Shown here: positions 1 to 7,204 of the stretch, piece by piece | How positions within the stretch are numbered: the first letter of the stretch is position 1 | Layout of the letters: every line of letters starts with the position of its first letter | Assembly: GCA_052267165.1 (NCBI GenBank) | Contig: JBKQHO010000064.1 | Coordinates: 1 to 64,000, forward strand | Source: CAWICD01 sp052267165 | GTDB taxonomy: Bacteria; Vulcanimicrobiota; Vulcanimicrobiia; Vulcanimicrobiales; Vulcanimicrobiaceae | Length of the DNA: 64,000 bases | Direction: 5' to 3' | The notes under the pieces: generated by a model | Told to the model about the DNA's origin: nothing | Database searches by the model: none | The model's input: only the letters and a program-made list of their open reading frames with translations | Position numbers and translations under genes: made by a program

Positions 1-123
1 CGCTGCTCTTTGCGGATCTGGGCATCAGCAAGAGCCATTCGCGCCCGCACGTTTCCAACGATCACGACAACGCACAATATTTACTTGCGACGCGCGGTCT
101 CATTCGGACTGAAAACTTCCGAA

Positions 124-477
124 GTGACGTTTAGACAAACCAAAAAAACGGCGATCGTGGGAGCCGCTCTCGTACTGACGATGCCGGCAAGCGCGGTCCC
201 GCAAGTCGCCCCTCCGCTGCTTCTTCCTGCGCCGTTCGGGAATGCGCCGATGAACGACGATCCGCACGCCGGGCGGTTCTCGTTGACCTTTGACGACACG
301 GGGCGGCTCGTCAAAGTGGGACGAACCGCCGTTGGGTCGAGCACCATGAATTATCCGGTGTTCTCCTTGCCGACCGCAGGCGCTCGTGGGATCGGTAACG
401 CGCAGCTCACTACTGGCCGGCACTTCAACGAGGCGTTAGCAACGTCGCGCCGCAGAGACCAACCTCAGAAGAAGTGA
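124..477 (+). CDS. small exported hypothetical protein
   Basis: I do not recognise the family. The frame is open from position 10, but the first 38 residues look non-coding. The GTG at 124 puts a basic stretch (RQTKKT) directly before a hydrophobic segment (AIVGAALVLTMPASA), which makes a plausible signal peptide with an A-S-A cleavage site. The rest is about 80 residues, Pro/Gly-rich at first and with no cysteine. A convergent gene follows 21 bp away, with a perfect hairpin between them. The start is uncertain: no clear Shine-Dalgarno is visible, and ATG 10 remains possible. Confidence 0.4.
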   Translation: MTFRQTKKTAIVGAALVLTMPASAVPQVAPPLLLPAPFGNAPMNDDPHAGRFSLTFDDTGRLVKVGRTAVGSSTMNYPVFSLPTAGARGIGNAQLTTGRHFNEALATSRRRDQPQKK

Positions 478-487
478 AGAAGTGAGC

Positions 488-514
488 GCACGACCACCTT
501 AACGGTGGTCGTGC
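488..514. terminator. bidirectional hairpin between convergent genes
   Basis: A perfect 11-bp stem (GCACGACCACC / GGTGGTCGTGC) with a 5-nt loop lies between two convergent genes and contains the stop codon of the minus-strand gene. There is no U-tract on either side, so intrinsic termination is inferred from position and symmetry only. Confidence 0.55.
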
Positions 515-822
515 TGCCCGTGGTAGGGATCGCGTGCGACCGGATACTCTTGCTCGGGAACGTAGGCTCTGCGCTCGACTCCGTGATGATGCCCGCGATA
601 ATACTGCGCTTCCCGTTGCGTGACGTAATAGCGGTGGCCGCCACGCACGTAATAGGGCCGGTTGTTGGCGTCGTAGAGTAAGGCGCCGACGATGGCGGCG
701 GCTCCGGCGATGATCGCGGCGGTCGACGCGGTGTCGGCCTTCGCCACGGTCTGGGTCGCGCCGAGCGAACTGAGGACCATCAGTCCTCCGAGCGTGGTTG
801 AGACGAGACTTGGAATCTTCAT
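499..822 (-). CDS. small exported His/Tyr-rich protein
   Basis: A 107-residue protein with a typical Sec signal peptide (MKIPSLVSTTLGGLMVLSSL, cleavage near AKA-D). An Ala/Gly-rich hydrophobic segment follows at about residues 35-50 (AAIIAGAAAIVGALLYD). The C-terminal half is rich in Tyr, Arg and His (YYVRGGHRYYV, RGHHHGVERR, HGQHDHR). It resembles small envelope proteins with a glycine-zipper-like helix and a metal- or polyanion-binding tail, but I cannot name a family. The gene is monocistronic. Its stop lies inside a hairpin shared with the convergent upstream gene. Confidence 0.6.
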   Translation of the reverse strand: MKIPSLVSTTLGGLMVLSSLGATQTVAKADTASTAAIIAGAAAIVGALLYDANNRPYYVRGGHRYYVTQREAQYYRGHHHGVERRAYVPEQEYPVARDPYHGQHDHR

Positions 823-1063
823 GTTGTCCCTGTTCCTCTCAGCGAAGCGATAATAGCGCCTGGCCTGCTTCCTGGCTTAAGCGGCGCATACGTGAGACAG
901 CTCGCCGGTCAGTCAGGGGAACTGCTCAAGATTTGCTGGGACCACGCTCGCTTGGTTCGCCCTGGGATTCGAGTGTGGTGCGGCAGCGCGCATCTCGCCA
1001 TGGCGGTGCCCGCGTGGACCGGCGAACTCCCGTCGGAGTTCATCGGCCCACTCGAGGCGTCAC
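823..1063. other. intergenic, no gene seen
   Basis: About 240 bp between the 5' end of the exported small protein and the 3' end of the Gly-rich lipoprotein gene. Short open frames here lack a plausible start or composition. It should hold the promoter of the small exported gene, but no convincing -10/-35 pair stands out. Confidence 0.4.
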
Positions 1064-2935
1064 CTACCAGGTGATGGTGACGCTGCCGTTTCCGGTCTGG
1101 CCGCCGATGGCATTGCTGCTTGCGGTGACGGTTGAGAAGGACGGTCCGCCGCCGCCGCCGCCGCTCGTCCCGCAGCAGCCGCCTCCGCCGCCGCCGCCCC
1201 CCCCGTAATAGCCGCCGCCGCCACCGCCGCCCGCGTAGCCATCCTGGCCGAGTCCGCCTGCGCCGCCGCTTCCGAGTACACCGGGAGATGCAGGTACGGG
1301 GTTGCTGCCGCTTCCCGACACGCCGGCGGCTCCCCCGGCCGCCGTCGAGCCGCCGCCGCCGCCGAGGCCGTTGAGGCCGCCAGACGCCGGAGGTCCGCCG
1401 GGATTCGCGAGGGAGGATCCGCCGTCACCGCCACCGCCATTTCCGCTGTCGGCGCCGCCGCCGCCGCCGCCGCCGGCGACCAGCAACGTCGTCGTCGTGG
1501 ATACGTCGATCACGGCCGTAGCTCCGCCGCCGCCGCCGCTGCTTCCCCCGCCACCGTTGCCACCGCCGTGATAGCCGCCGGCTCCCGCCGTCGTCGTGCC
1601 GGCCGTGCCCGCTCCGCCGACTTGAATGGTGAGCGTCGAGCCGCCCGTTGCGGGTTCGAGCGCGGTAATGAAGCCGCCCGTTCCGCCAGAGTCGCCTCCC
1701 GCGCCCCCTTGCGCACCCGCTGCGGCGATGAAGACCTGCGTGAGGCCGCTCGGCACGGTGAACGGCTGCGACGCACCCGTGTAGGCGAACGGCGTCGCGT
1801 ACCCGAGGGGAATCGCGAGGCTTTGGCCGACACCGTCACGCAGCGTCAGGCTGCACGAGCCTGCGGTCGGGTTTGCGACCAGCGCGGCGGTGAACGTCGT
1901 CCCACTCGCGGGGCTGACCGTCGCAAGCGATGAGCATCCGCTCAAGCTCGCCGCGAAGCTCTGGCCGTGGTCGGACCAGCCGACCTCGCTCGCCGTGAAC
2001 GTCGCCGGGGTCGTGGCGCCGAGTTCGTTCACCGGGACGCCTCCGCCGAGCGTGGACGGGCCGATGGGGTTGAGCGTCGGCGCGAAGGTCGCGCTCGCCC
2101 CGGTGGCGCCGCTGGAAGCGGCGGCAATCGTTGCGGGCGGAATCGCGAGACCGCTGTAGGCGATCTTCGCGACGTCACTCGAGCTGAGGAGCTGGCCCGG
2201 AGATGGGCTGTCGCTTCCCGACGTCGCGATGGTCGACGCTCCCGACGTGTCGCTGTCGGAGAGCGTGACCGGGTTCGTATACGGGCCGACGATCGTGTTG
2301 CCGCCGGCATCCCTGACCGCGACGATGAAGGCCGTCGCCGCAAGCGACGTTCCGGCCGTCGCCGCGGGAAGACTCGAGAGCGCGATCGACGCGGGCACGC
2401 CGCTGAGCACCAGTGGGGTCGTCACCGTATTCGCGATGTTGGCGCTGACCGTGACGCTCAGCGTCGCCGTCGAGAGCAGGTTACCGGCCGGAGACGACGG
2501 CGCCGTCGACGTCTGCAGTGCGTCGTACGTCGAAACGAGGAACGTGTCGCTGCCCGGCACCGCGGGCGCGGCGACCGTGCAGGTCAAGGGTGAGCCCGAG
2601 CAATTCGGATTCGACGTCGTGAGGTTGCTCGCGATCGTCGCGGAGCTGCCGGTGTACGCTGTTCCGTTGACGCTCGTCAGCGTGATGACGACCGACTGCG
2701 TCGCCGTCGAGACGTAGGCCGGCTTGCGCGTCGAGGCGGTCGCCGACGCGGACGCTGCCGGTACCGTGATCGTAAAACGTGCGGTGGTCGATGCGCTCGC
2801 CGGACTCGAAGCTCCGCTTCCCGGCGTGCCGACGTTCGGCAGACCACCTGCGGTCGAGGATGGCGATCCGCCGGAACAGGCGGAGATGCCCGCGAGGGCG
2901 AGGAGCGCGAGGATGCGCGTCTGGTTTACGATCAT
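1064..2935 (-). CDS. large Gly-rich surface lipoprotein
   Basis: A 623-residue protein. The open frame runs further upstream, but the start is set at the ATG giving MIVNQTRILALLALAGISAC, a lipoprotein signal with a lipobox ending at Cys20. Residues of about 40-370 are Ser/Thr/Ala-rich beta-type segments of the kind found in bacterial Ig-like secreted proteins. A GCSSLATVSPASG...AGSCSLTL unit follows at about 375-420. From about residue 425 a Gly-rich domain (AAGAQGGAGGDSGGTGG, runs of GGGGGG, GGGCCGTSGGGGGG) ends in GNGSVTITW, as in the Gly_rich_2-type extracellular domain. It is probably anchored outside the cell. The ATG overlaps the stop of an upstream fragment (ATGA), so it was once the second gene of a transcription unit. 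Confidence 0.75.
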   Translation of the reverse strand: MIVNQTRILALLALAGISACSGGSPSSTAGGLPNVGTPGSGASSPASASTTARFTITVPAASASATASTRKPAYVSTATQSVVITLTSVNGTAYTGSSATIASNLTTSNPNCSGSPLTCTVAAPAVPGSDTFLVSTYDALQTSTAPSSPAGNLLSTATLSVTVSANIANTVTTPLVLSGVPASIALSSLPAATAGTSLAATAFIVAVRDAGGNTIVGPYTNPVTLSDSDTSGASTIATSGSDSPSPGQLLSSSDVAKIAYSGLAIPPATIAAASSGATGASATFAPTLNPIGPSTLGGGVPVNELGATTPATFTASEVGWSDHGQSFAASLSGCSSLATVSPASGTTFTAALVANPTAGSCSLTLRDGVGQSLAIPLGYATPFAYTGASQPFTVPSGLTQVFIAAAGAQGGAGGDSGGTGGFITALEPATGGSTLTIQVGGAGTAGTTTAGAGGYHGGGNGGGGSSGGGGGATAVIDVSTTTTLLVAGGGGGGGADSGNGGGGDGGSSLANPGGPPASGGLNGLGGGGGSTAAGGAAGVSGSGSNPVPASPGVLGSGGAGGLGQDGYAGGGGGGGYYGGGGGGGGGCCGTSGGGGGGPSFSTVTASSNAIGGQTGNGSVTITW

Positions 2936-3159
2936 TGCACGGGTACTCCCAGGGTCGTGACGCCGACCGCGACCGTCGCCTGATGGCTGAAGCCGTCGGT
3001 GATGGTCAGCGTGCAACTGCCGGCCGCGACCGACGTCACGCTGAACGAGTCGTTGGTGACGGCCGTGGTCGTCGCGACGCCGCTGCAACCAGTGATCGTG
3101 AACGTGGATCCGGCGCCCCAGTCGTCGGCCTGCCATGTTTGATAAGCGAAAATAGAGCG
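2932..3159 (-). pseudogene. 3' remnant of a gene related to the Gly-rich lipoprotein
   Basis: A short frame ends in VGVTTLGVPVQ-stop, with its TGA overlapping the ATG of the lipoprotein gene. Its sequence (GAGSTFTITGCSGVA, then AGSCTLTITDGFSHQ) has the same GC.g-A ... AGSCTLT layout as the unit at residues of about 375-420 of the downstream protein. The frame is open only from a stop at 3160-3162 and has no start codon. The rest of the gene is absent, so this looks like the surviving C-terminus of a sister gene that lost its 5' part. Confidence 0.6.
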
Positions 3160-3257
3160 CTAAGCTCTCGGTCGCGCCGGCATCGCGCTCGTGTTGGTAG
3201 CCGTGGCGAGTTATTACCGCGGGACGCCGCACTCGCGAAAAGCAAAAGCGACCGCGC

Positions 3258-3374
3258 GAACAGCTTTCTTGCAACCTCAACATCACGACGCGCGTACACG
3301 TGTACGCCAATATCGACGGGACGATCGCCGGCTATTTCACGCTCTCGACCCATATCCTGGAACCGTTGGGCCTA
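3258..3374 (+). pseudogene. fragment of a GNAT acetyltransferase toxin (TacT-like)
   Basis: Read in the frame of 3300, the DNA gives VYANIDGTIAGYFTLSTH preceded by NITTRVH. This matches the central strand of TacT-type toxins, usually seen as (A)RTYV...DG.IVGYYTLS. Neither the N-terminal substrate region nor the acetyl-CoA-binding motif (Q/RGxGxG) is present nearby, and there is no start. I take it as a relic, separate from the second TacT-like gene about 1 kb away. Confidence 0.5.
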
Positions 3375-3445
3375 ACCCACATCGCATGCTCCTGCCCATG
3401 CGCGAGATCGGTCGCGCCGTGGTGGGTTCGCAATAGAGCTCTCCG

Positions 3446-4027
3446 TCAGGCGTCGAAGATTTGCGCTAGGTCAAGCACGAGATCTTCGTCGGCTCCGGGC
3501 AGCGACGTTCGGTCGATGGTCAGCGTTGGGTAGGCCGGCGGTAGCGCGCCACTTTGCGTGTGGACCGTCGCCAAGCGCTGAAACGGATCGAGCACGACGG
3601 CGAGTGACACTCCGGCGGTCACCCATTCTTTTGCTTTCTTTGGTGGTTCTGCCGGGCGATCGCGATCGGAGGGGGAGATGAATTCGAAGACGAGTTCGGG
3701 CGAGACTGACGAGTACTGTTCGTCCTGTTCAGGTGGAATGGTGCTTGCACGCGTAGCGCTCATCCATGCCGCATCTGGGGCACGCAGGAATCCAAGCGAG
3801 AAGCCTCCAGAAGAATCGTAGACTTTGCCGTATCCGTGGGCGTCGTTCCACGCCGTCAGAAGGGCGACGAGCCGGGCGTTCCGTCGACTGGTCGCATTGC
3901 CCGCCGGTGGCGTCACGACAAGCTCGCCTTCGAGGCTTCGTTCGAACCGAAGAGGCGCGTTACGGTCATTGAGGTACGCTATCTCCTCGTCGGTTGGAAC
4001 TGTTTTTGGGTGGAATTGAACGGCCAT
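3446..4027 (-). CDS. Uma2 family (DUF820) putative nuclease
   Basis: A 193-residue protein of the Uma2/DUF820 family, a PD-(D/E)XK-like fold that is very common as expanded paralogues in cyanobacteria and other bacteria; its function is poorly defined. Visible hallmarks are the N-terminal LEGELVVTPPAG, the central FLRAPDAAWMS (the P-D-x-x-W signature), PELVFEFISPSDR (putative catalytic E-x-x-SPSD region), and the K-A-K-E-W followed by VSLAVVLDP. Length is normal for the family and no frame break is visible. The neighbours are toxin/antitoxin genes and relics, and a broken second Uma2 copy lies at about 5.4 kb. Confidence 0.85.
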   Translation of the reverse strand: MAVQFHPKTVPTDEEIAYLNDRNAPLRFERSLEGELVVTPPAGNATSRRNARLVALLTAWNDAHGYGKVYDSSGGFSLGFLRAPDAAWMSATRASTIPPEQDEQYSSVSPELVFEFISPSDRDRPAEPPKKAKEWVTAGVSLAVVLDPFQRLATVHTQSGALPPAYPTLTIDRTSLPGADEDLVLDLAQIFDA

Positions 4028-4147
4028 GTGCGACTCCTGTCGGTTGGTCGTTTTTCGCCGCGAACAGGTTGGTTTCTTCCGGCACGCCGACCTATCTGGC
4101 GTTCGCTTTTGCCCCTAGGCCGCGGGCCACGGTCCGCTGGCGAGGAC

Positions 4148-4665
4148 TCAAATTCTCGCGATTGAGGTGATCACCGTTCTCATCGGAATGATCATGCGTT
4201 CTGTTTCGCTCAGCGGCTCGAAATTGAATCCGGCGTAGAATTTTCGCGCTGCCTGATCGATGGGGTCGGTGACGATTGCTGCAAATCCTACGTTTTCGAC
4301 AAGGCTGAGGGCTCGGCGAAATACTTGCATAAGGAGGAACGTACCGATACCTTGTCCTTGGTACTCACGGCTTATGCCGAGTTGAGCGAGGAGCATACCT
4401 GGAACGGTCTTGAGGCTGCCAACTTTCGTTGATTTTCGCCAGGTATCGGGCAGTTCGGTTCCACGGAATCGTGTGGAAGCACACAGTAGTAGCCGACGAT
4501 TCGTTGTGGATTACCAGTCGCATCGATGGCGACCATCGCGCTTGCGACACCTCGTTCTTGCCGCTGCATTGCGATGTATTGTAGAAGGTTGTCGATCGCC
4601 GAATGTCCGCATGAAAAAGCCGCTCGGTCATGGTTGCGACTGAGCGCCTCTAGTCGAAGCTCCAA
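4148..4665 (-). pseudogene. GNAT toxin (TacT-like), frameshifted
   Basis: TacT-type toxins are GNAT enzymes that acetylate aminoacyl-tRNA and are paired with a DUF1778 antitoxin. The first frame, from TTG 4665, gives FSCGHSAIDNLLQYIAMQ...GNPQRIVGYYCVLPHDSVEP (N-terminal half). The second frame gives ELPDTWRKS...GMLLAQLGISREYQGQGIG, then AIVTDPIDQAARKFYAGFNF (C-terminal half with the acetyl-CoA P-loop Q-G-Q-G-I-G). The halves join into a normal GNAT only through a single-base frameshift near 4455-4465. The DUF1778 antitoxin gene ends 6 bp upstream, as expected for an operon. Sequencing error is the main alternative. Confidence 0.75.
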
Positions 4666-4671
4666 GCTCTG

Positions 4672-4962
4672 CTATACGATCTTGTGGCGCTTGTCGCGAA
4701 GCGCTCGCATGAGTTTTTCTGAGGGCTCCGGCGGGTGTTCCATCAACTCGATAAAACGGCGGCGGCTGGCGTCAGTCAGCGTCGTTGTCGATTCGTGCTG
4801 GGTCAATTCGCGGGCCCGCTCCAATGCTGGAGTGAGGACAAACGTCGTCAAGTCTGATGCTCCTGCGAGAACCATCCCTGTTTCGAGGAGGGCTTTTTGG
4901 TCGAGGGTAAGGCGGAAGGTAATGTTTGACGTCTTTGCTTTGCGGGCTGGAGTAGCCATCAC
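4672..4962 (-). CDS. DUF1778 antitoxin (TacA-like)
   Basis: A 96-residue protein with the DUF1778 ribbon-helix-helix architecture. A basic leader (MATPARKAKTSN) precedes the DNA-binding strand ITFRLTLDQKALLETG, and a helix follows (DLTTFVLTPALERARELT). The C-terminal tail TLTDASRRRFIELMEHPPEPSEKL is the part that usually wraps the partner GNAT toxin. GTG 4962 or ATG 4959 could start it. The gene lies immediately upstream of the frameshifted GNAT toxin, the usual antitoxin-first order, so the antitoxin appears to outlive its toxin. Autorepression is expected from the family but no operator was verified. Confidence 0.85.
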   Translation of the reverse strand: MMATPARKAKTSNITFRLTLDQKALLETGMVLAGASDLTTFVLTPALERARELTQHESTTTLTDASRRRFIELMEHPPEPSEKLMRALRDKRHKIV

Positions 4963-5342
4963 GATCTTTCAGTGGCACCTACGATGTCAGTGCATTGTAG
5001 CATGTGAAGGTGCTGCAGTTCTCGTGTTTTTGGTGGTTTGCGCGAACCGGCCACCCGAATTTAGGCCGCAGGCCACTCGCCATTGGAACTCGTCGAGGGC
5101 CAGTGCGTGCGCGCCTGCACGGTCCGCCTTGCTTGGCGCAACGATGGAGATGCCGGTGAGGACGCAGCCACCGTGGACGGGCTCGGCGATGACCGGGACC
5201 TTGGCCTAATGCAGGCCGTCGACATCGAGGTCTCGATCGGCGAATCCATCATAGCGCGCAAAGTCCCGGATCACGACGTCGCGCTTTTTGTAACCCCGCG
5301 GCGGCCGTTAAGACTTTTGGCTTTCGGTCCGGGCGAAGTCAA
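4963..5342. other. degenerate sequence without a supportable gene
   Basis: About 380 bp between the DUF1778 antitoxin and the Uma2 relic. Several short frames exist on both strands, but none has a convincing start plus domain. The minus strand contains KRDVVIRDFARYDGFADRD in one frame, which might be the continuation of the broken Uma2 gene, but I could not align it to family motifs. Confidence 0.35.
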
Positions 5343-5490
5343 TGTCTTGCGACCAGATTGCCTACGATCGTGTCGTGGTTGTCCGTAGCTCCGGCCAAAC
5401 CGCACCGGCACCGAATTCGTGCTTCGTTGGTCGGCGTTCTTCCCAGGCGATAAACTCGGCTAAGGTGAGCGGTCCCGGTTCGGTGCTCAT
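5343..5490 (-). pseudogene. second Uma2 family gene, degenerate
   Basis: From ATG 5490 the frame reads MSTEPGPLTLAEFIAWEERR and then PTKHEF, the standard Uma2/DUF820 N-terminus, but it stops after about 45 codons. A second frame carries the next expected block, LAGATDNHDTIVGNLVARH (family: M/LAGATDNHNRIVGNL), followed at once by TGA. The C-terminal PELVVEVLSPST-type region is not recognisable. Frameshift plus stop mark it as a decayed copy. It starts 8 bp after the HEPN remnant stop, so it sat in the same minus-strand transcription unit. Confidence 0.65.
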
Positions 5491-5498
5491 GCCTTGTC

Positions 5499-5711
5499 CT
5501 ACTTCGGCTCGGCGCTCACGACTCGCGTGACGATGTCGGCGGCATAGGAGACGACCCGTTCCTGGTCGACGGCACTGCGGGCATCGGTTTCGTCGAGAAC
5601 GCGGAGTGGATCCGCGCCGCCGAGCGCATCGGGATATCGCGAGCTGACATAGTACAGATCGAGCCGCGACGCGGCGCGCGCCACGTCGGGCGCGACGCGC
5701 TCACGTTGCAT
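5499..5711 (-). pseudogene. HEPN-domain protein with internal deletion
   Basis: A 70-residue frame that starts MQRERVAPDVARAA and runs straight into RLDLYYVSSRYPDALGG, the C-terminal helix region of HEPN proteins that partner MNT nucleotidyltransferases. A full HEPN domain is about 120-140 residues. The central helices are missing and there is no histidine at all, so the RNase motif R-x(4-6)-H is absent. The ATG overlaps the end of the nucleotidyltransferase fragment upstream, the usual MNT-HEPN order. I read it as an inactive relic. Confidence 0.6.
5627..5653. repeat. 27-bp direct repeat, copy 1
   Basis: This copy matches 5876-5902 at 26 of 27 positions in the same orientation, 249 bp apart. 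It encodes part of the YYVSSRYPD segment of the HEPN remnant on the minus strand. Confidence 0.8.
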
Positions 5712-5865
5712 GGATGTGCCGCGCCTCACTGAGCACGGTTCGGCCGAAGCTCGAGGTGGGGAACGTTGTGCGCCATTCCTCCGGCGTTACGACTACGAGG
5801 TCCACGCGGACCGCGCCACGGAGCTCGAACGCCAAATCGGCGACTCGGTCGACGATCCCGAGATC
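5701..5865 (-). pseudogene. C-terminal fragment of an MNT-type nucleotidyltransferase
   Basis: The minus-strand frame ending at 5701 reads ETDLGIVDRVADLAFEL, then VRVDLVVVTPEEWRTTF and GRTVLSEARHIHAT-stop. This is the end of a minimal nucleotidyltransferase of the MNT/HEPN (MntA/HepT-like) class, where V-D-L-V precedes a P-E-E-W segment. The N-terminal catalytic GS-x10-D-x-D motif is absent, and the upstream DNA belongs to a different frame and family. The stop overlaps the start region of the HEPN remnant. Confidence 0.55.
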
Positions 5866-5875
5866 GGTCTCGCGT

Positions 5876-5902
5876 CATCGGGATATCGCGAGCGGACATA
5901 GT
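5876..5902. repeat. 27-bp direct repeat, copy 2
   Basis: Second copy of the 5627-5653 sequence, with one mismatch. It sits exactly where the DUF4258-like reading frame meets the nucleotidyltransferase fragment, so it is probably a leftover HEPN segment marking a recombination junction. Confidence 0.8.
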
Positions 5903-5903
5903 T

Positions 5904-5993
5904 TCGCGCCGGCGCTCGAACTATTGCTGCGACCGTGGCGCGTGACACGGTCAGCCATCGCATCCGATTCAGCGCGTGCCGCGTGAAGTGCGG
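5904..5993 (-). pseudogene. possible DUF4258-like fragment
   Basis: Directly after the argD stop, the minus strand encodes HFTRHALNRMRWLTVSRATV, then AAIVRAPARNYV. The pattern (T-x-H-A-x-x-R-M, followed by an acidic or basic helix and R/N-P) resembles DUF4258, a small RelE-like or BrnT-like putative toxin fold. No proper start is present and the frame runs into the 27-bp repeat. It is too short for a firm assignment. Confidence 0.3.
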
Positions 5994-5994
5994 G

Positions 5995-7200
5995 CTAGCC
6001 GCGCGACGTGACCCACTCCACCGTGCGCTCGAGTCGCGCCAACCCGTCCTCCACTTGCGCCGCATCAACGATGAGCGGGGGGACGAAGCGCAGCGTGTTG
6101 CCGCCGGCCGCGTTGACGAGGAAGCGCTCCCGCTCGCGAGCTGCGTCCGAGATTGCTTTGGCGCTGTACGCCTCGCGGACGGGAAGGCCGAGCATGAGCC
6201 CGATGCCGCGGGGCGCTTCGAACACGTCGGGGTGCCGCTCGGCCAAGCTGCGCAAACCGGCGCGAAGCTGGGCGCCGCGTGCGTAGGTGTTGCCCGCCAG
6301 GTCGAGCTCCTCGCGCAGGCGCAGGTGGACCAGCGCCGCGGCGCAGGGCACCGGCGAGCCGCCGAAGGTCGTGCCGTGATCGCCCGGCTGCAGGCCGCTC
6401 GCAGCGCTCGCGTCGATGAGCAGCGCGCCGATCGGCAGGCCGTTAGCGAGCGCCTTGGCCAACGTCACCACGTCGGGCCGCACGCCGGCCGTCTGAAAGG
6501 CGAACAGCGTGCCCAGGCGCCCCATGCCGCACTGGATCTCGTCGAAGATCAACAGAGCCCCGCGCTCGGAGCACAAGTGCCGGGCCGCTTCGAGGAAGGC
6601 CGTGTCGGCGACGTGGATACCGCTCTCGCCTTGCACCGGCTCGACGATGAAGGCCGCTACCGTCCGGTCGAGCGCACGCTCGAGCGTGGTGACGTCGTTG
6701 AACGGCACGTGGCCGAAGCCGCCTGGCAGCGGTTCGAAGCCTTCTTGATACTTCGCGTTGGCCGTCGCGGCCAGCGCACCGAGCGTGCGGCCGTGGAACG
6801 AGCCGGTGCACGAAAGAATCGTGCGGCGCTGGGCCTCGCCCTTGCGGAAGGCGAGCTTGCGCGCCAGTTTGATCGCGGCTTCGTTCGCTTCGGCGCCGGA
6901 GTTGCAGAAGAAGACGCGCTCGAAGCCCGACCGCAGGGCGAGCTCGTCGGCGAGCGTGCCGGCCGGCTCGTGATGGTACAGGTTGCTGCAGTGCACGAGC
7001 GTCGCTGCTTGGGTCGCGATCGCTTGCGTGATCCCCGGGTGTGCATGGCCGAGCGCGCAGACGGCGATCCCCGCGACGAAGTCGAGGTAGCGGATTCCGT
7101 CCGAGTCGATCAGTTCGCAGCCCTCGCCGCGCACGAATGTGACCGGCGCGGGCGCGTAGTTCTGCAAGAGGTGGGAGTGGCCGGCTGTCCGTGTGAGCAT
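5995..7200 (-). CDS. argD: acetylornithine aminotransferase
   Basis: A 401-residue class-III PLP aminotransferase that converts N-acetylglutamate semialdehyde to N-acetylornithine, the fourth step of arginine synthesis. Motifs include the N-terminal GCELIDSDGIRYLDFVAGIA, the FCNSGAEANEAAIKLARK region that contacts PLP phosphate, FDEIQCGMGRLG with the PLP-pyridine Asp, and TLAKALANGLPIGA with the Schiff-base Lys. The frame is open far upstream, but ATG 7200 fits the family N-terminus and lies 4 bp from the argJ stop. It is the last gene of argFRGHCJD. Many ArgD enzymes also act on succinyl-DAP, so a lysine role is possible. Confidence 0.95.
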   Translation of the reverse strand: MLTRTAGHSHLLQNYAPAPVTFVRGEGCELIDSDGIRYLDFVAGIAVCALGHAHPGITQAIATQAATLVHCSNLYHHEPAGTLADELALRSGFERVFFCNSGAEANEAAIKLARKLAFRKGEAQRRTILSCTGSFHGRTLGALAATANAKYQEGFEPLPGGFGHVPFNDVTTLERALDRTVAAFIVEPVQGESGIHVADTAFLEAARHLCSERGALLIFDEIQCGMGRLGTLFAFQTAGVRPDVVTLAKALANGLPIGALLIDASAASGLQPGDHGTTFGGSPVPCAAALVHLRLREELDLAGNTYARGAQLRAGLRSLAERHPDVFEAPRGIGLMLGLPVREAYSAKAISDAARERERFLVNAAGGNTLRFVPPLIVDAAQVEDGLARLERTVEWVTSRG

Positions 7201-7204
7201 GGCG

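Noticed and set aside
1132..1571. Pro-rich plus-strand ORFs and GCC/CCG runs resembling a microsatellite
   Set aside because: They are the complement of Gly codons in the Gly-rich lipoprotein, which has a lipoprotein signal and family ending.
3191..3533. Plus-strand ORFs of 77-81 codons
   Set aside because: No coherent protein except the short GNAT-like stretch, which is reported as a relic.
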